Below are positions 50,291 to 58,975 of a DNA stretch of 64,000 nt, in pieces (the first letter of the stretch is position 1; each line of letters starts with the position of its first letter). The position numbers and the translations under genes were made by a program. Source of the DNA: Glaciecola sp947496235 (GTDB lineage: Bacteria; Pseudomonadota; Gammaproteobacteria; Enterobacterales; Alteromonadaceae); the NCBI RefSeq assembly GCF_050306235.1, contig NZ_JBLWFH010000013.1:1-64000 (forward strand), given 5' to 3'. Under the pieces are notes generated by a model, which worked only from the letters and a program-made list of their open reading frames with translations, ran no database searches and was not told the DNA's origin.

Positions 50291-51505
50291 ATGGCATTTT
50301 ACGCAGCTCGTCAGCCCATATTAGATATTAATAAAGAGTTAGTAGGATACGAGCTGCTGTTTCGTACCAGTCTAGAAAATATTTTTCCTCAAGTTGATGA
50401 GGAAAAAGCAACGTCGAAAATGCTCGAAGGCCTATATCTTGATATGGGCCTTGATAAAATTGCAGAAGGCAAAAAGGCCTTTATTAATTTTAGCAAACAA
50501 ACTTTACTAAATGGTTTTGCTACTCTCTTACCGAAAGACAAAATTGCCATTGAAATTTTAGAAAGTGTTCAGCCTACTCAAGCGGTTTTCTTTCATATGA
50601 GAGAACTTCATCAAATGGGCTATACCATTGCGTTAGATGACTTTATTCACGGAGAACTATGGGAACCCTTCTACCCCTATTGTAATATCATAAAGGTTGA
50701 TTGCTTGAGCATTACCGATACAGATCTGATGATGACTGTAGAAGTTGCTAAACGTCATCCTCATATTCAGTTATTAGCAGAAAAGGTAGAAACTGTTGAA
50801 ATCTATAAAAAATATAAGGCTATAGGTTTTACTATGTTTCAGGGGTATTTCTTTGCCAAGCCGGAAGTTATTAAGAGTGTATCCTTATCAACACCGCAGG
50901 CGGTAGTTTCTAAATTACTGGCTGAAGTAACTAAACCTGAGCCTGATATTGAGAAAATCACCCGTACCTTCGAATCTGATGCGGCGCTTTCTTTCAAACT
51001 ATTGAGATATACCCAATCGCCTCTTTTTAAACGCCAAAGAAAAGTTGAAAGTATTAAGCAAGCAATCGTAATGCTTGGAAAACGTGAGTTAGAACGTTTT
51101 ATTATGTTGCTTTTTGCTGCCGTGTTCTGCGAAGCCAAACCTAACGAACTCATTAAATTATCTCTCAAACGCGCTAAATTTTGTGAAGATTTAGCGGGTC
51201 AACTTTCCCAGAGTTCTTCTACTGCGTTTTTAGCAGGTATGTTGTCTCTCTTGGATGCGATGTTGGATACTAACCTACCCTCAGTTATTAGCAAATTGCC
51301 TCTGACGGATGAAATAAAATTAGCACTAGTAAGAGAAGAAGGTATCTTAGCAGAGTATTTAAAACTTAATGCGGATATCGAAATGGCTAATTGGGATAAC
51401 TTAAAACTTAAAGCAAAACATCTTAATCTGGATATACCAACTATCCTTAAAATTCATAGTGAAGCAGCTGATTGGGCTGACCGTCAAACCAGTATTTTTA
51501 ATTAG
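50291..51505 (+). CDS. EAL-HDOD signalling protein (YuxH-like)
   Basis: The 404-aa protein has an N-terminal EAL-like domain (about 1-200) and a C-terminal HDOD domain (about 205-390, KITRTFESDAALSFKLLRYTQSP…IKQAIVMLGKRELERFIMLL). In the EAL part several acidic positions are kept (YELLFR, IEILES, LDDF, AEKVET, QGYFFAKP). The loop after DDF (IHGELW instead of GTGYSS) is degenerate, so c-di-GMP hydrolysis is doubtful. It starts 3 bp after putP and is probably co-transcribed. Confidence 0.88.
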   Translation: MAFYAARQPILDINKELVGYELLFRTSLENIFPQVDEEKATSKMLEGLYLDMGLDKIAEGKKAFINFSKQTLLNGFATLLPKDKIAIEILESVQPTQAVFFHMRELHQMGYTIALDDFIHGELWEPFYPYCNIIKVDCLSITDTDLMMTVEVAKRHPHIQLLAEKVETVEIYKKYKAIGFTMFQGYFFAKPEVIKSVSLSTPQAVVSKLLAEVTKPEPDIEKITRTFESDAALSFKLLRYTQSPLFKRQRKVESIKQAIVMLGKRELERFIMLLFAAVFCEAKPNELIKLSLKRAKFCEDLAGQLSQSSSTAFLAGMLSLLDAMLDTNLPSVISKLPLTDEIKLALVREEGILAEYLKLNADIEMANWDNLKLKAKHLNLDIPTILKIHSEAADWADRQTSIFN

Positions 51506-51763
51506 ATAACGTTTGTCATATAAATTAAATCGTTCCTAGGTTATATTGGGCGCCACACACAAAACACGCACCAAATTTTTACTCCTATATAACAAAACCG
51601 AATAAATAGTTATAAATTGGCTATTAACGATAGCAAATTAGCATAAATATTCTGAGTTTAAATGTGTTAAAGTTCTATACATAGAAATTTTTAATATATG
51701 CAAATAGACTCACTGAGACTTAATGTTAGGTCGAGGTAAATTAACTTTTCAAGGACACTGTAG

Positions 51764-52678
51764 ATGACAATAGATTTGCCAAAAATGACGCATCTTAGAC
51801 AGCTTGAAGCGGAAAGTATCCATATTTTTCGCGAGGTCGCCGCTGAATTTGATAACCCTGTAATGCTGTATTCTGTAGGTAAAGATTCCTCCGTTTTATT
51901 ACACATCGCCCGAAAGGCATTTGCGCCAGGCACTATACCCTTCCCGTTGTTACATGTTGATACCACATGGAAATTCAGAGAAATGATTGAATTTCGGGAC
52001 TTAATGGCGAAAAAATATAATTTAAATCTTCTAGTCCACATCAATGAAGAAGGTGTAAAAAACAACATAAACCCTTTCAGTGTAGGCAGTGCTAAGCACA
52101 CCGACATAATGAAAACTCAGGGTTTAAAACAAGCATTGAACAAATATAAATTTGATGCGGCTTTCGGTGGTGCTCGCCGAGACGAAGAGAAATCGCGAGC
52201 AAAAGAGCGTGTTTATTCGTTCCGTGATGACAATCATCGCTGGGATCCGAAAAACCAGCGTCCTGAATTATGGAACATTTACAACAGCCAAATTAATAAA
52301 GGCGAAAGTATCCGTGTATTTCCTATGTCGAACTGGACTGAATTAGATATTTGGCAATACATCTATATGGAAAACATTGAAATTCCCTCTTTGTATTTAG
52401 CGAAACCTCGTCCTGTGGTAGAGCGTGATGGTGTTTTGATAATGGTTGATGATGATCGCATGCCGTTAAATGAGGGGGAAACCCCTGAAATTAAATCGGT
52501 TCGCTTTAGAACTTTAGGCTGTTATCCACTCACTGGTGCGGTTGAATCTACAGCAGCTACTTTGCCAGAAGTTATTCAAGAAATGTTGTTGACCAAGACT
52601 TCTGAACGTCAAGGTCGGGTAATTGACCACGATTCTTCTGGTTCAATGGAGAAGAAAAAGATGGAAGGTTATTTCTAA
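51764..52678 (+). CDS. cysD: Sulfate adenylyltransferase subunit 2 CysD
   Basis: CysD is the ATP-sulfurylase catalytic subunit that makes APS from sulfate and ATP. The 304-aa product starts with the THLRQLEAESIHIFREVAAEFDNPVMLYSVGKDSSVLLHIARKAF-type N-terminus, including the PP-loop SVGKDSS. It contains FDAAFGGARRDEEKSRAKERVYSFRD and LGCYPLTGAVES. It is the first gene of cysD-cysC-cysQ-cysN and overlaps cysC by one base. The 258-bp gap upstream holds the promoter region; no clear CysB site was found. Confidence 0.97.
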   Translation: MTIDLPKMTHLRQLEAESIHIFREVAAEFDNPVMLYSVGKDSSVLLHIARKAFAPGTIPFPLLHVDTTWKFREMIEFRDLMAKKYNLNLLVHINEEGVKNNINPFSVGSAKHTDIMKTQGLKQALNKYKFDAAFGGARRDEEKSRAKERVYSFRDDNHRWDPKNQRPELWNIYNSQINKGESIRVFPMSNWTELDIWQYIYMENIEIPSLYLAKPRPVVERDGVLIMVDDDRMPLNEGETPEIKSVRFRTLGCYPLTGAVESTAATLPEVIQEMLLTKTSERQGRVIDHDSSGSMEKKKMEGYF

Positions 52679-53277
52679 TGAGTTCAAATATCGTATGGCA
52701 TCAACATACTGTTGATAAAAAGAGTCGAGCAGAAGCATTAAACCAAAAACCTGCCGTAGTCTGGTTAACAGGCTTATCAGGCTCAGGTAAGTCTACCGTT
52801 GCTAATTTGTTGGAAAAGAAACTTTTTGAACAAAAATATAAAACCTATTTATTAGATGGTGACAATGTTCGTCACGGTCTTTGCGGAGACTTAGGGTTTG
52901 ATGATAAGGCGCGTGTTGAGAATATTCGTCGCATCAGTGAAGTTGCAAAGCTATTTGTTGATTCTGGCACTATTATTATCACCGCTTTCATTTCGCCGTT
53001 TAAAGCAGACCGTGATTTTTGCCGCTCTTTGTTAGAAAAAGGCGAGTTTGCAGAGGTTTTTGTTGATACACCTCTGGAAGTCTGCGAGCAAAGAGACCCT
53101 AAAGGTTTGTACAAAAAGGCACGCTCTGGTGATATCAAACACTTCACAGGTATTGATTCTGAATATCAAGCACCCGCTGATCCAGAAGTGCATTTGACCT
53201 ACATCGAAGACGAAGCGCCTGAAGCAACCGCTGAACGTTTATATGAAGCATTACTAGCAAAAGGATTTTTGTCTTGA
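52678..53277 (+). CDS. cysC: Adenylylsulfate kinase CysC
   Basis: CysC phosphorylates APS to PAPS. The 199-aa product has the P-loop VWLTGLSGSGKSTVANLLE, the substrate loop LLDGDNVRHGLCGDLGFDDKARVENIRRI, and FVDTPLEVCEQRDPKGLYKKARSGDIKHFTGIDSEY. Here it comes directly after cysD instead of after cysN, with one-base and 4-base overlaps to its neighbours. Confidence 0.97.
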   Translation: MSSNIVWHQHTVDKKSRAEALNQKPAVVWLTGLSGSGKSTVANLLEKKLFEQKYKTYLLDGDNVRHGLCGDLGFDDKARVENIRRISEVAKLFVDSGTIIITAFISPFKADRDFCRSLLEKGEFAEVFVDTPLEVCEQRDPKGLYKKARSGDIKHFTGIDSEYQAPADPEVHLTYIEDEAPEATAERLYEALLAKGFLS

Positions 53278-54071
53278 GTTCATTTAAATTGACAACTGAA
53301 CTGGCACAAGCGGTAAAGCAAATTGCCGTAGATGCCGGCAGTAAGATAATGGAAATTTACGAGCGTGATTTCGATATATACGAGAAAAACGATTCGTCAC
53401 CTCTAACAGAAGCTGACTTAGCAGCCCATAACCATATAGTTACTGAGCTAAATAAGCTCACTACGCTTCCAATTTTATCAGAAGAATCAGCTGATATTGA
53501 TTGGCAAGAGCGCAAAACCTGGACCCGCTATTGGTTAGTTGATCCCCTTGACGGAACCAAGGAATTCATTAAGAAAAATGGCGAATTTACTGTCAACATT
53601 GCCTTAATAGAATTTGGTGAACCAACCTTTGGTGTAGTTCATGCACCCGCATTATCGAAAACCTTTGTGGGCATTGTAGGTGAAGGCGCTTATGTGGAAG
53701 AAGGTGGTACTCAACGAGACATTTCCACCGCAGATACTTCCTCTGTATCCCTATGGAAAGTTGTAGGCTCTCGTTCGCATCAAAGCCCTGAAATAAATAA
53801 AGTGCTTGATGCCCTTGATGGCGAAACCGAATTAGTGGCTATGGGTAGTTCTCTTAAGTTATGTTGTGTGGCTGAAGGAAGCGCACATTTGTATCCACGC
53901 GTAGGTCCTACTAGTGAATGGGACACGGCTGCAGCTCATGCGGTAGTGCTAGCTGCCGGCGGTAAAGTCACAGTGCTAGACCCAGAACATCCACTCGATC
54001 CAGATGCTCATCCATTGCGATACAACCAAAAAGCATCAGTGTTAAACCCTTTCTTTATGGTGATGAGTTAA
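53274..54071 (+). CDS. cysQ: 3'(2'),5'-bisphosphate nucleotidase CysQ
   Basis: CysQ hydrolyses PAP, the by-product of PAPS reduction. The 265-aa inositol-monophosphatase-fold protein has metal-binding motifs EESADIDW, VDPLDGTKEFIKKNGEFTVNIALI and WDTAAAHAVVLAAGG. It starts with TTG at 53274 in a TTGA overlap with the cysC stop codon and lies 1 bp before cysN. Insertion between the two ATP-sulfurylase genes is unusual, but the frames are tightly coupled. Confidence 0.94.
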   Translation: MSSFKLTTELAQAVKQIAVDAGSKIMEIYERDFDIYEKNDSSPLTEADLAAHNHIVTELNKLTTLPILSEESADIDWQERKTWTRYWLVDPLDGTKEFIKKNGEFTVNIALIEFGEPTFGVVHAPALSKTFVGIVGEGAYVEEGGTQRDISTADTSSVSLWKVVGSRSHQSPEINKVLDALDGETELVAMGSSLKLCCVAEGSAHLYPRVGPTSEWDTAAAHAVVLAAGGKVTVLDPEHPLDPDAHPLRYNQKASVLNPFFMVMS

Positions 54072-54072
54072 A

Positions 54073-55479
54073 ATGAATCACGAAAACGAATTATTAAAAA
54101 CAGATATAGTTGAATATTTAGCCGCGCACGAACGCAAAGATCTCATGCGCTTTTTAACTTGCGGTAGTGTAGACGATGGTAAAAGCACGTTAATCGGACG
54201 CCTTTTACACGACTCTAAAATGATCTATGAAGATCAACTAGCCGCAATCACGAATGACAGTAAAAAAGTCGGCACCACTGGCGAAAAAGTCGATTTAGCA
54301 CTGTTAGTTGATGGGCTTCAAAGTGAGCGAGAACAAGGCATCACTATTGACGTTGCCTATCGATATTTTAGTACAGATAAGCGCAAATTTATTATTGCGG
54401 ATACCCCAGGGCATGAGCAATATACAAGAAACATGGTAACAGGTGCTTCTACTTGTGACCTTGCTATTATCCTTGTAGATGCAAGAGCAGGTGTTAAAAC
54501 GCAAACAAAACGTCACTCATTTTTGGTATCCTTGCTTGGCATTAAGCATGTTATTGTTGCCATTAACAAAATGGATTTGATGGACTACAGTGAAGAAGTT
54601 TACAACAACATCAAACGTGACTATCTAACGTTTTCTGAGCAATTAAATATTCCTGATATTCAGTTTGTGCCAATTTCAGCACTAGAAGGGGATAATGTTG
54701 TAAACAAAAGTGAGCATACACCTTGGTTCGAAGGTGAAGTATTGATGGACATGCTTAACAACATTGAAATCAGTCATGCACAAAATGACAATTTCCGTTT
54801 CCCTGTTCAGTACGTTAATCGACCAAATCTAAACTTTAGAGGTTTTGCTGGCACTATAGTATCAGGCAGCATAAAGGTGGGAGATGAAATTACTGTTCTG
54901 CCTTCTAAAAAGACCTCAAAGATTAAGTCTATTACCACCTTTGATGGTGACCTAGACAAAGCGACAGCGCCATTTGCGGTCACTTTAACCTTAGAAGATG
55001 AAATTGATATTTCTCGTGGCGATATGATCGTTAAAAGTGAGAACTTGCCGCTGAATACCAACACCTACAGAACCCATTTAGTATGGATGTCTGAAGACGC
55101 CATGATCCCTAATAAGCAATACAATTTTAAATTTGCGACAAAATTAGTATCTGGCAGTATTCGAAATATCTCTCATCAAATCGATGTGAATACTTTAGAA
55201 GAAAGCGACGCAGTACATTTAAATCTTAATGAAATAGGCGTGGTTGACATACAATTGACCCAACCCGTTGCCTGTGATCCTTATACGGAAAACCGTGCCA
55301 CAGGCGCTTTCATTATGATTGATCGCTTAACCAACGGCACAGTGGGCGCAGGTATGATCATTAATGCCGCTCAAGTAGCTAACACTAAATCTACATTCTC
55401 TGAGTTTGAACTAGAATTTAATGCTTTAGTGCGCAAACACTTCCCACATTGGGGCGCTGCCGACATCAGCAAAATGTAA
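54073..55479 (+). CDS. cysN: Sulfate adenylyltransferase subunit 1 CysN (GTPase)
   Basis: CysN is the GTPase subunit that drives APS formation by CysD. The 468-aa product is elongation-factor-like: G1 CGSVDDGKSTLIGRLLHD, G2 region EQGITIDVAYRYF, G3 ADTPGHEQY, G4 AINKMDLMD and two beta-barrel domains. There is no C-terminal APS-kinase fusion; cysC is a separate gene upstream. An intrinsic terminator (55498-55526) closes the operon. Confidence 0.96.
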   Translation: MNHENELLKTDIVEYLAAHERKDLMRFLTCGSVDDGKSTLIGRLLHDSKMIYEDQLAAITNDSKKVGTTGEKVDLALLVDGLQSEREQGITIDVAYRYFSTDKRKFIIADTPGHEQYTRNMVTGASTCDLAIILVDARAGVKTQTKRHSFLVSLLGIKHVIVAINKMDLMDYSEEVYNNIKRDYLTFSEQLNIPDIQFVPISALEGDNVVNKSEHTPWFEGEVLMDMLNNIEISHAQNDNFRFPVQYVNRPNLNFRGFAGTIVSGSIKVGDEITVLPSKKTSKIKSITTFDGDLDKATAPFAVTLTLEDEIDISRGDMIVKSENLPLNTNTYRTHLVWMSEDAMIPNKQYNFKFATKLVSGSIRNISHQIDVNTLEESDAVHLNLNEIGVVDIQLTQPVACDPYTENRATGAFIMIDRLTNGTVGAGMIINAAQVANTKSTFSEFELEFNALVRKHFPHWGAADISKM

Positions 55480-55497
55480 ATTTGTTAAATTATGTTC

Positions 55498-55526
55498 AAA
55501 AATGGGGCAAAAATGCCCCATTTTTT
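55498..55526 (+). terminator. terminator of cysDCQN
   Basis: The stem ATGGGGCA / TGCCCCAT is flanked by A and T runs and lies 19 bp after the cysN stop codon, with six T residues following. Confidence 0.93.
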
Positions 55527-55590
55527 GTCGATTAATCATTTACATTTCAGTATGCTAAAGACAAATAAGTAACTCTAAGTAAGACTTTCT

Positions 55591-56700
55591 GTGCTGAGTA
55601 AAACCCATATTACCGTTGCTCAAAATGCGTCAGGCCGAAGCTTAAACGTCCCTATATATCGCATTACTGATAATCTACCTGGGCCAAAAGTATATATTCA
55701 AAGCTCTATTCACGGCGCTGAAGTCCAAGGCAATGTCGTTATTTACCACCTTATAAATGCTTTAAGACATTATCAAATTAATGGTGAAATAATTCTTGTG
55801 CCTAATTGCAACCCTGTGGGCACAAACATAAAGGCGGGTGAATATACTATGGGCCGTTTTGATCCCGTCAATGGCACCAATTGGAATCGCGGTTATCATT
55901 ATGATCCTGAGGATGTCTTAAGTTTTGTAAACACAGTAAAAGCCTCTGACTCATTGAACAAAATCAAAACCCGATTTAAAGCTAAAAGAGCTAAAGTTTT
56001 GGCACAAAAGCTTCAGCAACCTTGGGGCTTAGGTTTAGCCCAACAATTAAATTTACGTTTACAACAACTGTCTGTGGATGCTGACATTGTACTTGATTTG
56101 CATAATGGGCCTGTGTCTACTCGCCATATCTATATTCCTGAATACGCAGCTCAGTCAGCGTCATTATTTTCAATTCCCCATGTAATTTTTATTCCAAATA
56201 AATTTGCCGGCGCTTTGGATGAAGCCTCTTTTTGTCCATGGTGGACCTTACAAGAACAATTAGAGCAAAAATTTCAGCGACCTTATGACTTTGGAGTCGA
56301 GGCATTTACCATAGAAATGGGTAGCCAAGAAGTGATTGACTTTGATGAGGGTAAAGATGATGCCCACAGTATTTTGAGTTATTTAACCAACAAACAGGTT
56401 TTACAAAACGGCGACTATTCACCTCTAAATATTACTCGTTATGGTGTGAAACTTGCAGATTATAAAACCTTGTACACAGATTTTGGCGGTATGGTTGAAT
56501 ACTGCGCCAAACCGGGGCAATTTATTCAGAAAGGCGGCATAATGGCCAAGGTATTAAACATTGATAACCTTGATCAAGAAAGTGCGGTAAATGAACTTAG
56601 AGCACCTTGTCCCCTTATTCCGATCTTACATTTTCCATCGGCGTCTGTATTAAGCGGTACTCAACTGTATAAGTGTTTTACTCGCTATTGGAAAATTTAA
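55591..56700 (+). CDS. M14-family succinylglutamate desuccinylase/aspartoacylase-like protein
   Basis: The 369-aa protein is of the AstE/AspA zinc deacylase family. It has the zinc site HGAE in IQSSIHGAEVQGNVV (near residue 40), NPVGTN, the third ligand in DIVLDLHNGP and a likely catalytic Glu in FTIEMGSQ. The C-terminal segment is biotinyl-like (VEYCAKPGQFIQKGGIMAKV). Start is GTG at 55591. It could act on an N-acyl amino acid or similar; no arginine-succinyl pathway gene is nearby, so the substrate is open. Confidence 0.82.
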   Translation: MLSKTHITVAQNASGRSLNVPIYRITDNLPGPKVYIQSSIHGAEVQGNVVIYHLINALRHYQINGEIILVPNCNPVGTNIKAGEYTMGRFDPVNGTNWNRGYHYDPEDVLSFVNTVKASDSLNKIKTRFKAKRAKVLAQKLQQPWGLGLAQQLNLRLQQLSVDADIVLDLHNGPVSTRHIYIPEYAAQSASLFSIPHVIFIPNKFAGALDEASFCPWWTLQEQLEQKFQRPYDFGVEAFTIEMGSQEVIDFDEGKDDAHSILSYLTNKQVLQNGDYSPLNITRYGVKLADYKTLYTDFGGMVEYCAKPGQFIQKGGIMAKVLNIDNLDQESAVNELRAPCPLIPILHFPSASVLSGTQLYKCFTRYWKI

Positions 56701-56833
56701 CTCTGTAACTATGTGCAACAGGTATATTTGGTTCTAAGAAAGAACAAATTAACACTACACAAAAAGATAGTTCTCACGTTCAATGAGAGATGGAAAATAA
56801 GAGCGTGTTTAAACAAATGGAATCAAAGGTAGT

Positions 56834-58558
56834 ATGTCAATAAGTCAAATAGCGGTTATTTTTATATTTGTAGGTACAATTGCCGCATTGATCTTTAGTA
56901 ATAAGCGCCCTGCTGGCATATTTGCCGCTAGCACATTAAGTTTAATGCTGATCCAACAAATCAGTTTTGATGACATTTTAAGTAATGCGACCAACACAGG
57001 CTTGGTGACCTTAATTCTATTATTAATCGTGAGTAACTCTCTTGATAAAACAACATTTTTGAAGAAGTTAGGCCGGAAAATAATCTCAACATCTTATTTT
57101 GCGTCTTATGCAAAGCTATTTGGATTAACCTTTTTTTCTTCAGCAATACTTAACAACACAGCCGTAGTGGCTAGTTTGATCAGTAGTGTTAAACAAAATC
57201 AGTTACATCCTGCCTCTAAGTTATTAATTCCTCTTTCATACGCAGCCATCCTAGGCGGTACAGTTACGCTCATTGGTACATCCACCAACCTGATAGTGGA
57301 TAGTTTCTTGATCGAACATGGGCATTCAGGATTTGAGTTTTTTGATTTCACTATTTTTGGTCTGACAGCCGGATTAATCTGTGGCCTTGTGTTGTTTTTC
57401 TTAACCAAATTGTTACCAACATTTAGTGGCAATAAATCCAATTACACGAGTTATTTATTAGAAGCAGATGTAGAAGAAAATTCTGAGCTCATCGGTAAGA
57501 CCGTTGAGCAAAATCATCTTAGAAATTTACCTGAGCTATTCCTTATCGAAGTAATTCGTAACAACAAAATTATCAGCCCAGTGGCACCCGATATGGAAAT
57601 TGAGGCTGGCGATAAATTAATTTTTACGGGGAATATTAAGCACATTGATAATATTGGACACATCAAAGGGTTGACCATGTTTGCTGAGGCAGATGGACTA
57701 CTCGGAGATAACCTAACCGAAGTGATCATCTCCAACCGAGCACCAATATTAGGTAAAACCTTAAAATCAGTTGGTTTTCGAGCCCTTTTTGATGCCGCCG
57801 TTGTAGCCATTCGAAGAGATGGAGAGTCAATCTCCGGTAAAATTGGAGAATTAAAATTAGAAGCAGGTGACTTTTTGTTATTAGCCACAGGTAACGATTT
57901 TCATCGACGACAAAACATATCGAAAAACTTCTTTATTGTGTCCGAACAAAAAATCACGCAAAAGTTAACGCCTTGGCAAGAAAGTATTACTTGGACAGGA
58001 TTTTTCATCACTATACTTTTAGCTGCCTTATCAATATTACCATTGGCAACTGGTCTGTTATTTTTAGCCGCAGCCTTGGTTGTCTGTAAAATTACGTCTA
58101 TTGCCGAAATTAAACGCCACCTTCCATTAAACTTGATATTGGTGATCGTTGGAGCACTTTGTTTGGCCCAGGGGTTAGAATCTTCGGGAGTATTAAACCA
58201 ATTAACTGATTTCATCACGCCTTATCTACAAACATCATCCCCTATTTTTGCGTTGATTTTAGTCTACTTAATCACCTTGCTATTGACTGAATTTGTCACC
58301 AATAACGCAGCCGCTGCATTGATGTTTCCATTTGCCTATGGATTAGTGATTAGTATGAATTTACCCCTGATGCCCTTTGCATTAGCAGTTGCTTTTGCAG
58401 CTAGTGCTAGTTTCATTTCACCTTATGGGTATCAAACCAACTTGCTAGTATTCAGTGCCTCAGATTATAAGTTTAAGCATTTTGCAAAGGTAGGAACGCC
58501 GATTTCTATTTTGTACAGCTCAATCGTCATCGGCATGCTGACTTGGTATTACTTTTAA
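56834..58558 (+). CDS. SLC13-type permease with two RCK_C (TrkA-C) domains
   Basis: The 574-aa inner-membrane protein has hydrophobic helices at both ends. The SLC13/DASS-like motifs are FFSSAILNNTAVVASLISSV with SKLLIPLSYAAILGGTVTLIGTSTNLIVDSFL, and in the second half LTEFVTNNAAAALMFPFAYGL…SASFISPYGYQTNLLVF. Between them lie two RCK_C modules (about 220-280 and 300-360; IEAGDKLIFTGN, LEAGDFLLLATG). Such permeases carry sulfate, thiosulfate or dicarboxylates. Nearness to the cys genes makes sulfate uptake a reasonable guess, not proof. Confidence 0.85.
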   Translation: MSISQIAVIFIFVGTIAALIFSNKRPAGIFAASTLSLMLIQQISFDDILSNATNTGLVTLILLLIVSNSLDKTTFLKKLGRKIISTSYFASYAKLFGLTFFSSAILNNTAVVASLISSVKQNQLHPASKLLIPLSYAAILGGTVTLIGTSTNLIVDSFLIEHGHSGFEFFDFTIFGLTAGLICGLVLFFLTKLLPTFSGNKSNYTSYLLEADVEENSELIGKTVEQNHLRNLPELFLIEVIRNNKIISPVAPDMEIEAGDKLIFTGNIKHIDNIGHIKGLTMFAEADGLLGDNLTEVIISNRAPILGKTLKSVGFRALFDAAVVAIRRDGESISGKIGELKLEAGDFLLLATGNDFHRRQNISKNFFIVSEQKITQKLTPWQESITWTGFFITILLAALSILPLATGLLFLAAALVVCKITSIAEIKRHLPLNLILVIVGALCLAQGLESSGVLNQLTDFITPYLQTSSPIFALILVYLITLLLTEFVTNNAAAALMFPFAYGLVISMNLPLMPFALAVAFAASASFISPYGYQTNLLVFSASDYKFKHFAKVGTPISILYSSIVIGMLTWYYF

Positions 58559-58731
58559 TCCTGTTTGTTTTTGTTAATGAGTTATATTGGCGCCAATTGT
58601 AGGCCCAACCCGGAGCTCTGTGGCTAATTAATAAACAAAGAGAAACAGGCGCTAGTACTGATTGATCTTAATTGTGCTAATTTGTTATGAGGAATATCAT
58701 AAAATTTGCGCAATATTTCCCCTGCAATCAG

Positions 58732-58759
58732 TTGAAAAAGCCGAAAACTCTGGTACTAT
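58732..58759 (+). promoter_or_regulatory. his operon promoter
   Basis: -35 TTGAAA (58732-58737), a 16-bp spacer and -10 TACTAT (58754-58759) lie about 35 bp before the leader-peptide start at 58797 and upstream of the attenuator. Confidence 0.65.
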
Positions 58760-58796
58760 CCCCTCATCAAATTTTTAGCCGAAAAATGACAATAGA

Positions 58797-58838
58797 GTGA
58801 TTACGAGATTTAACCACCACCATCATAACAACACATAA
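58797..58838 (+). CDS. hisL: his operon leader peptide (GTG start, four His codons)
   Basis: The small frame GTG…TAA encodes the 13-residue peptide MITRFNHHHHNNT, with four consecutive His codons (CAC CAC CAT CAT). It lies 15 nt upstream of the attenuator hairpins and after the promoter. The start is GTG, and upstream purines (AATAGA) are the only RBS-like signal. Ribosome stalling at the His codons when His-tRNA is low would permit the antiterminator. E. coli has seven His codons; four is fewer but still a clear run. Confidence 0.85.
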   Translation: MITRFNHHHHNNT

Positions 58839-58853
58839 CCTTTCAGGTATGTG

Positions 58854-58931
58854 CTTGGAAGGTATTATTCCTTCCAAGTCGGCGAGTAAACCCTAGCCCT
58901 CGGAAGGAACTTTCGGGGGTTTTTTCTTTTT
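58854..58931 (+). promoter_or_regulatory. his attenuator (pause hairpin, antiterminator and terminator)
   Basis: The 1:2 hairpin CTTGGAAGG / CCTTCCAAG lies at 58854-58878. The terminator CCCTCGGAAG / CTTTCGGGGG with a 3-nt loop lies at 58897-58919 and is followed by TTTTTTCTTTTT. Segment TTCCTTCC (58868-58875) is exactly complementary to GGAAGGAA (58902-58909) of the terminator stem and loop. This gives the alternative antiterminator. Confidence 0.92.
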
Positions 58932-58975
58932 AGCTCAATGATTTTACAACACCTATATTAGTAAGGAATTGATTT

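Noticed and set aside
58584..58597. ATTGGCGCCAAT palindrome as an operator
   Set aside because: Only 12 bp and noted mainly because of similarity to the motif near 51541; too little evidence to call a site.
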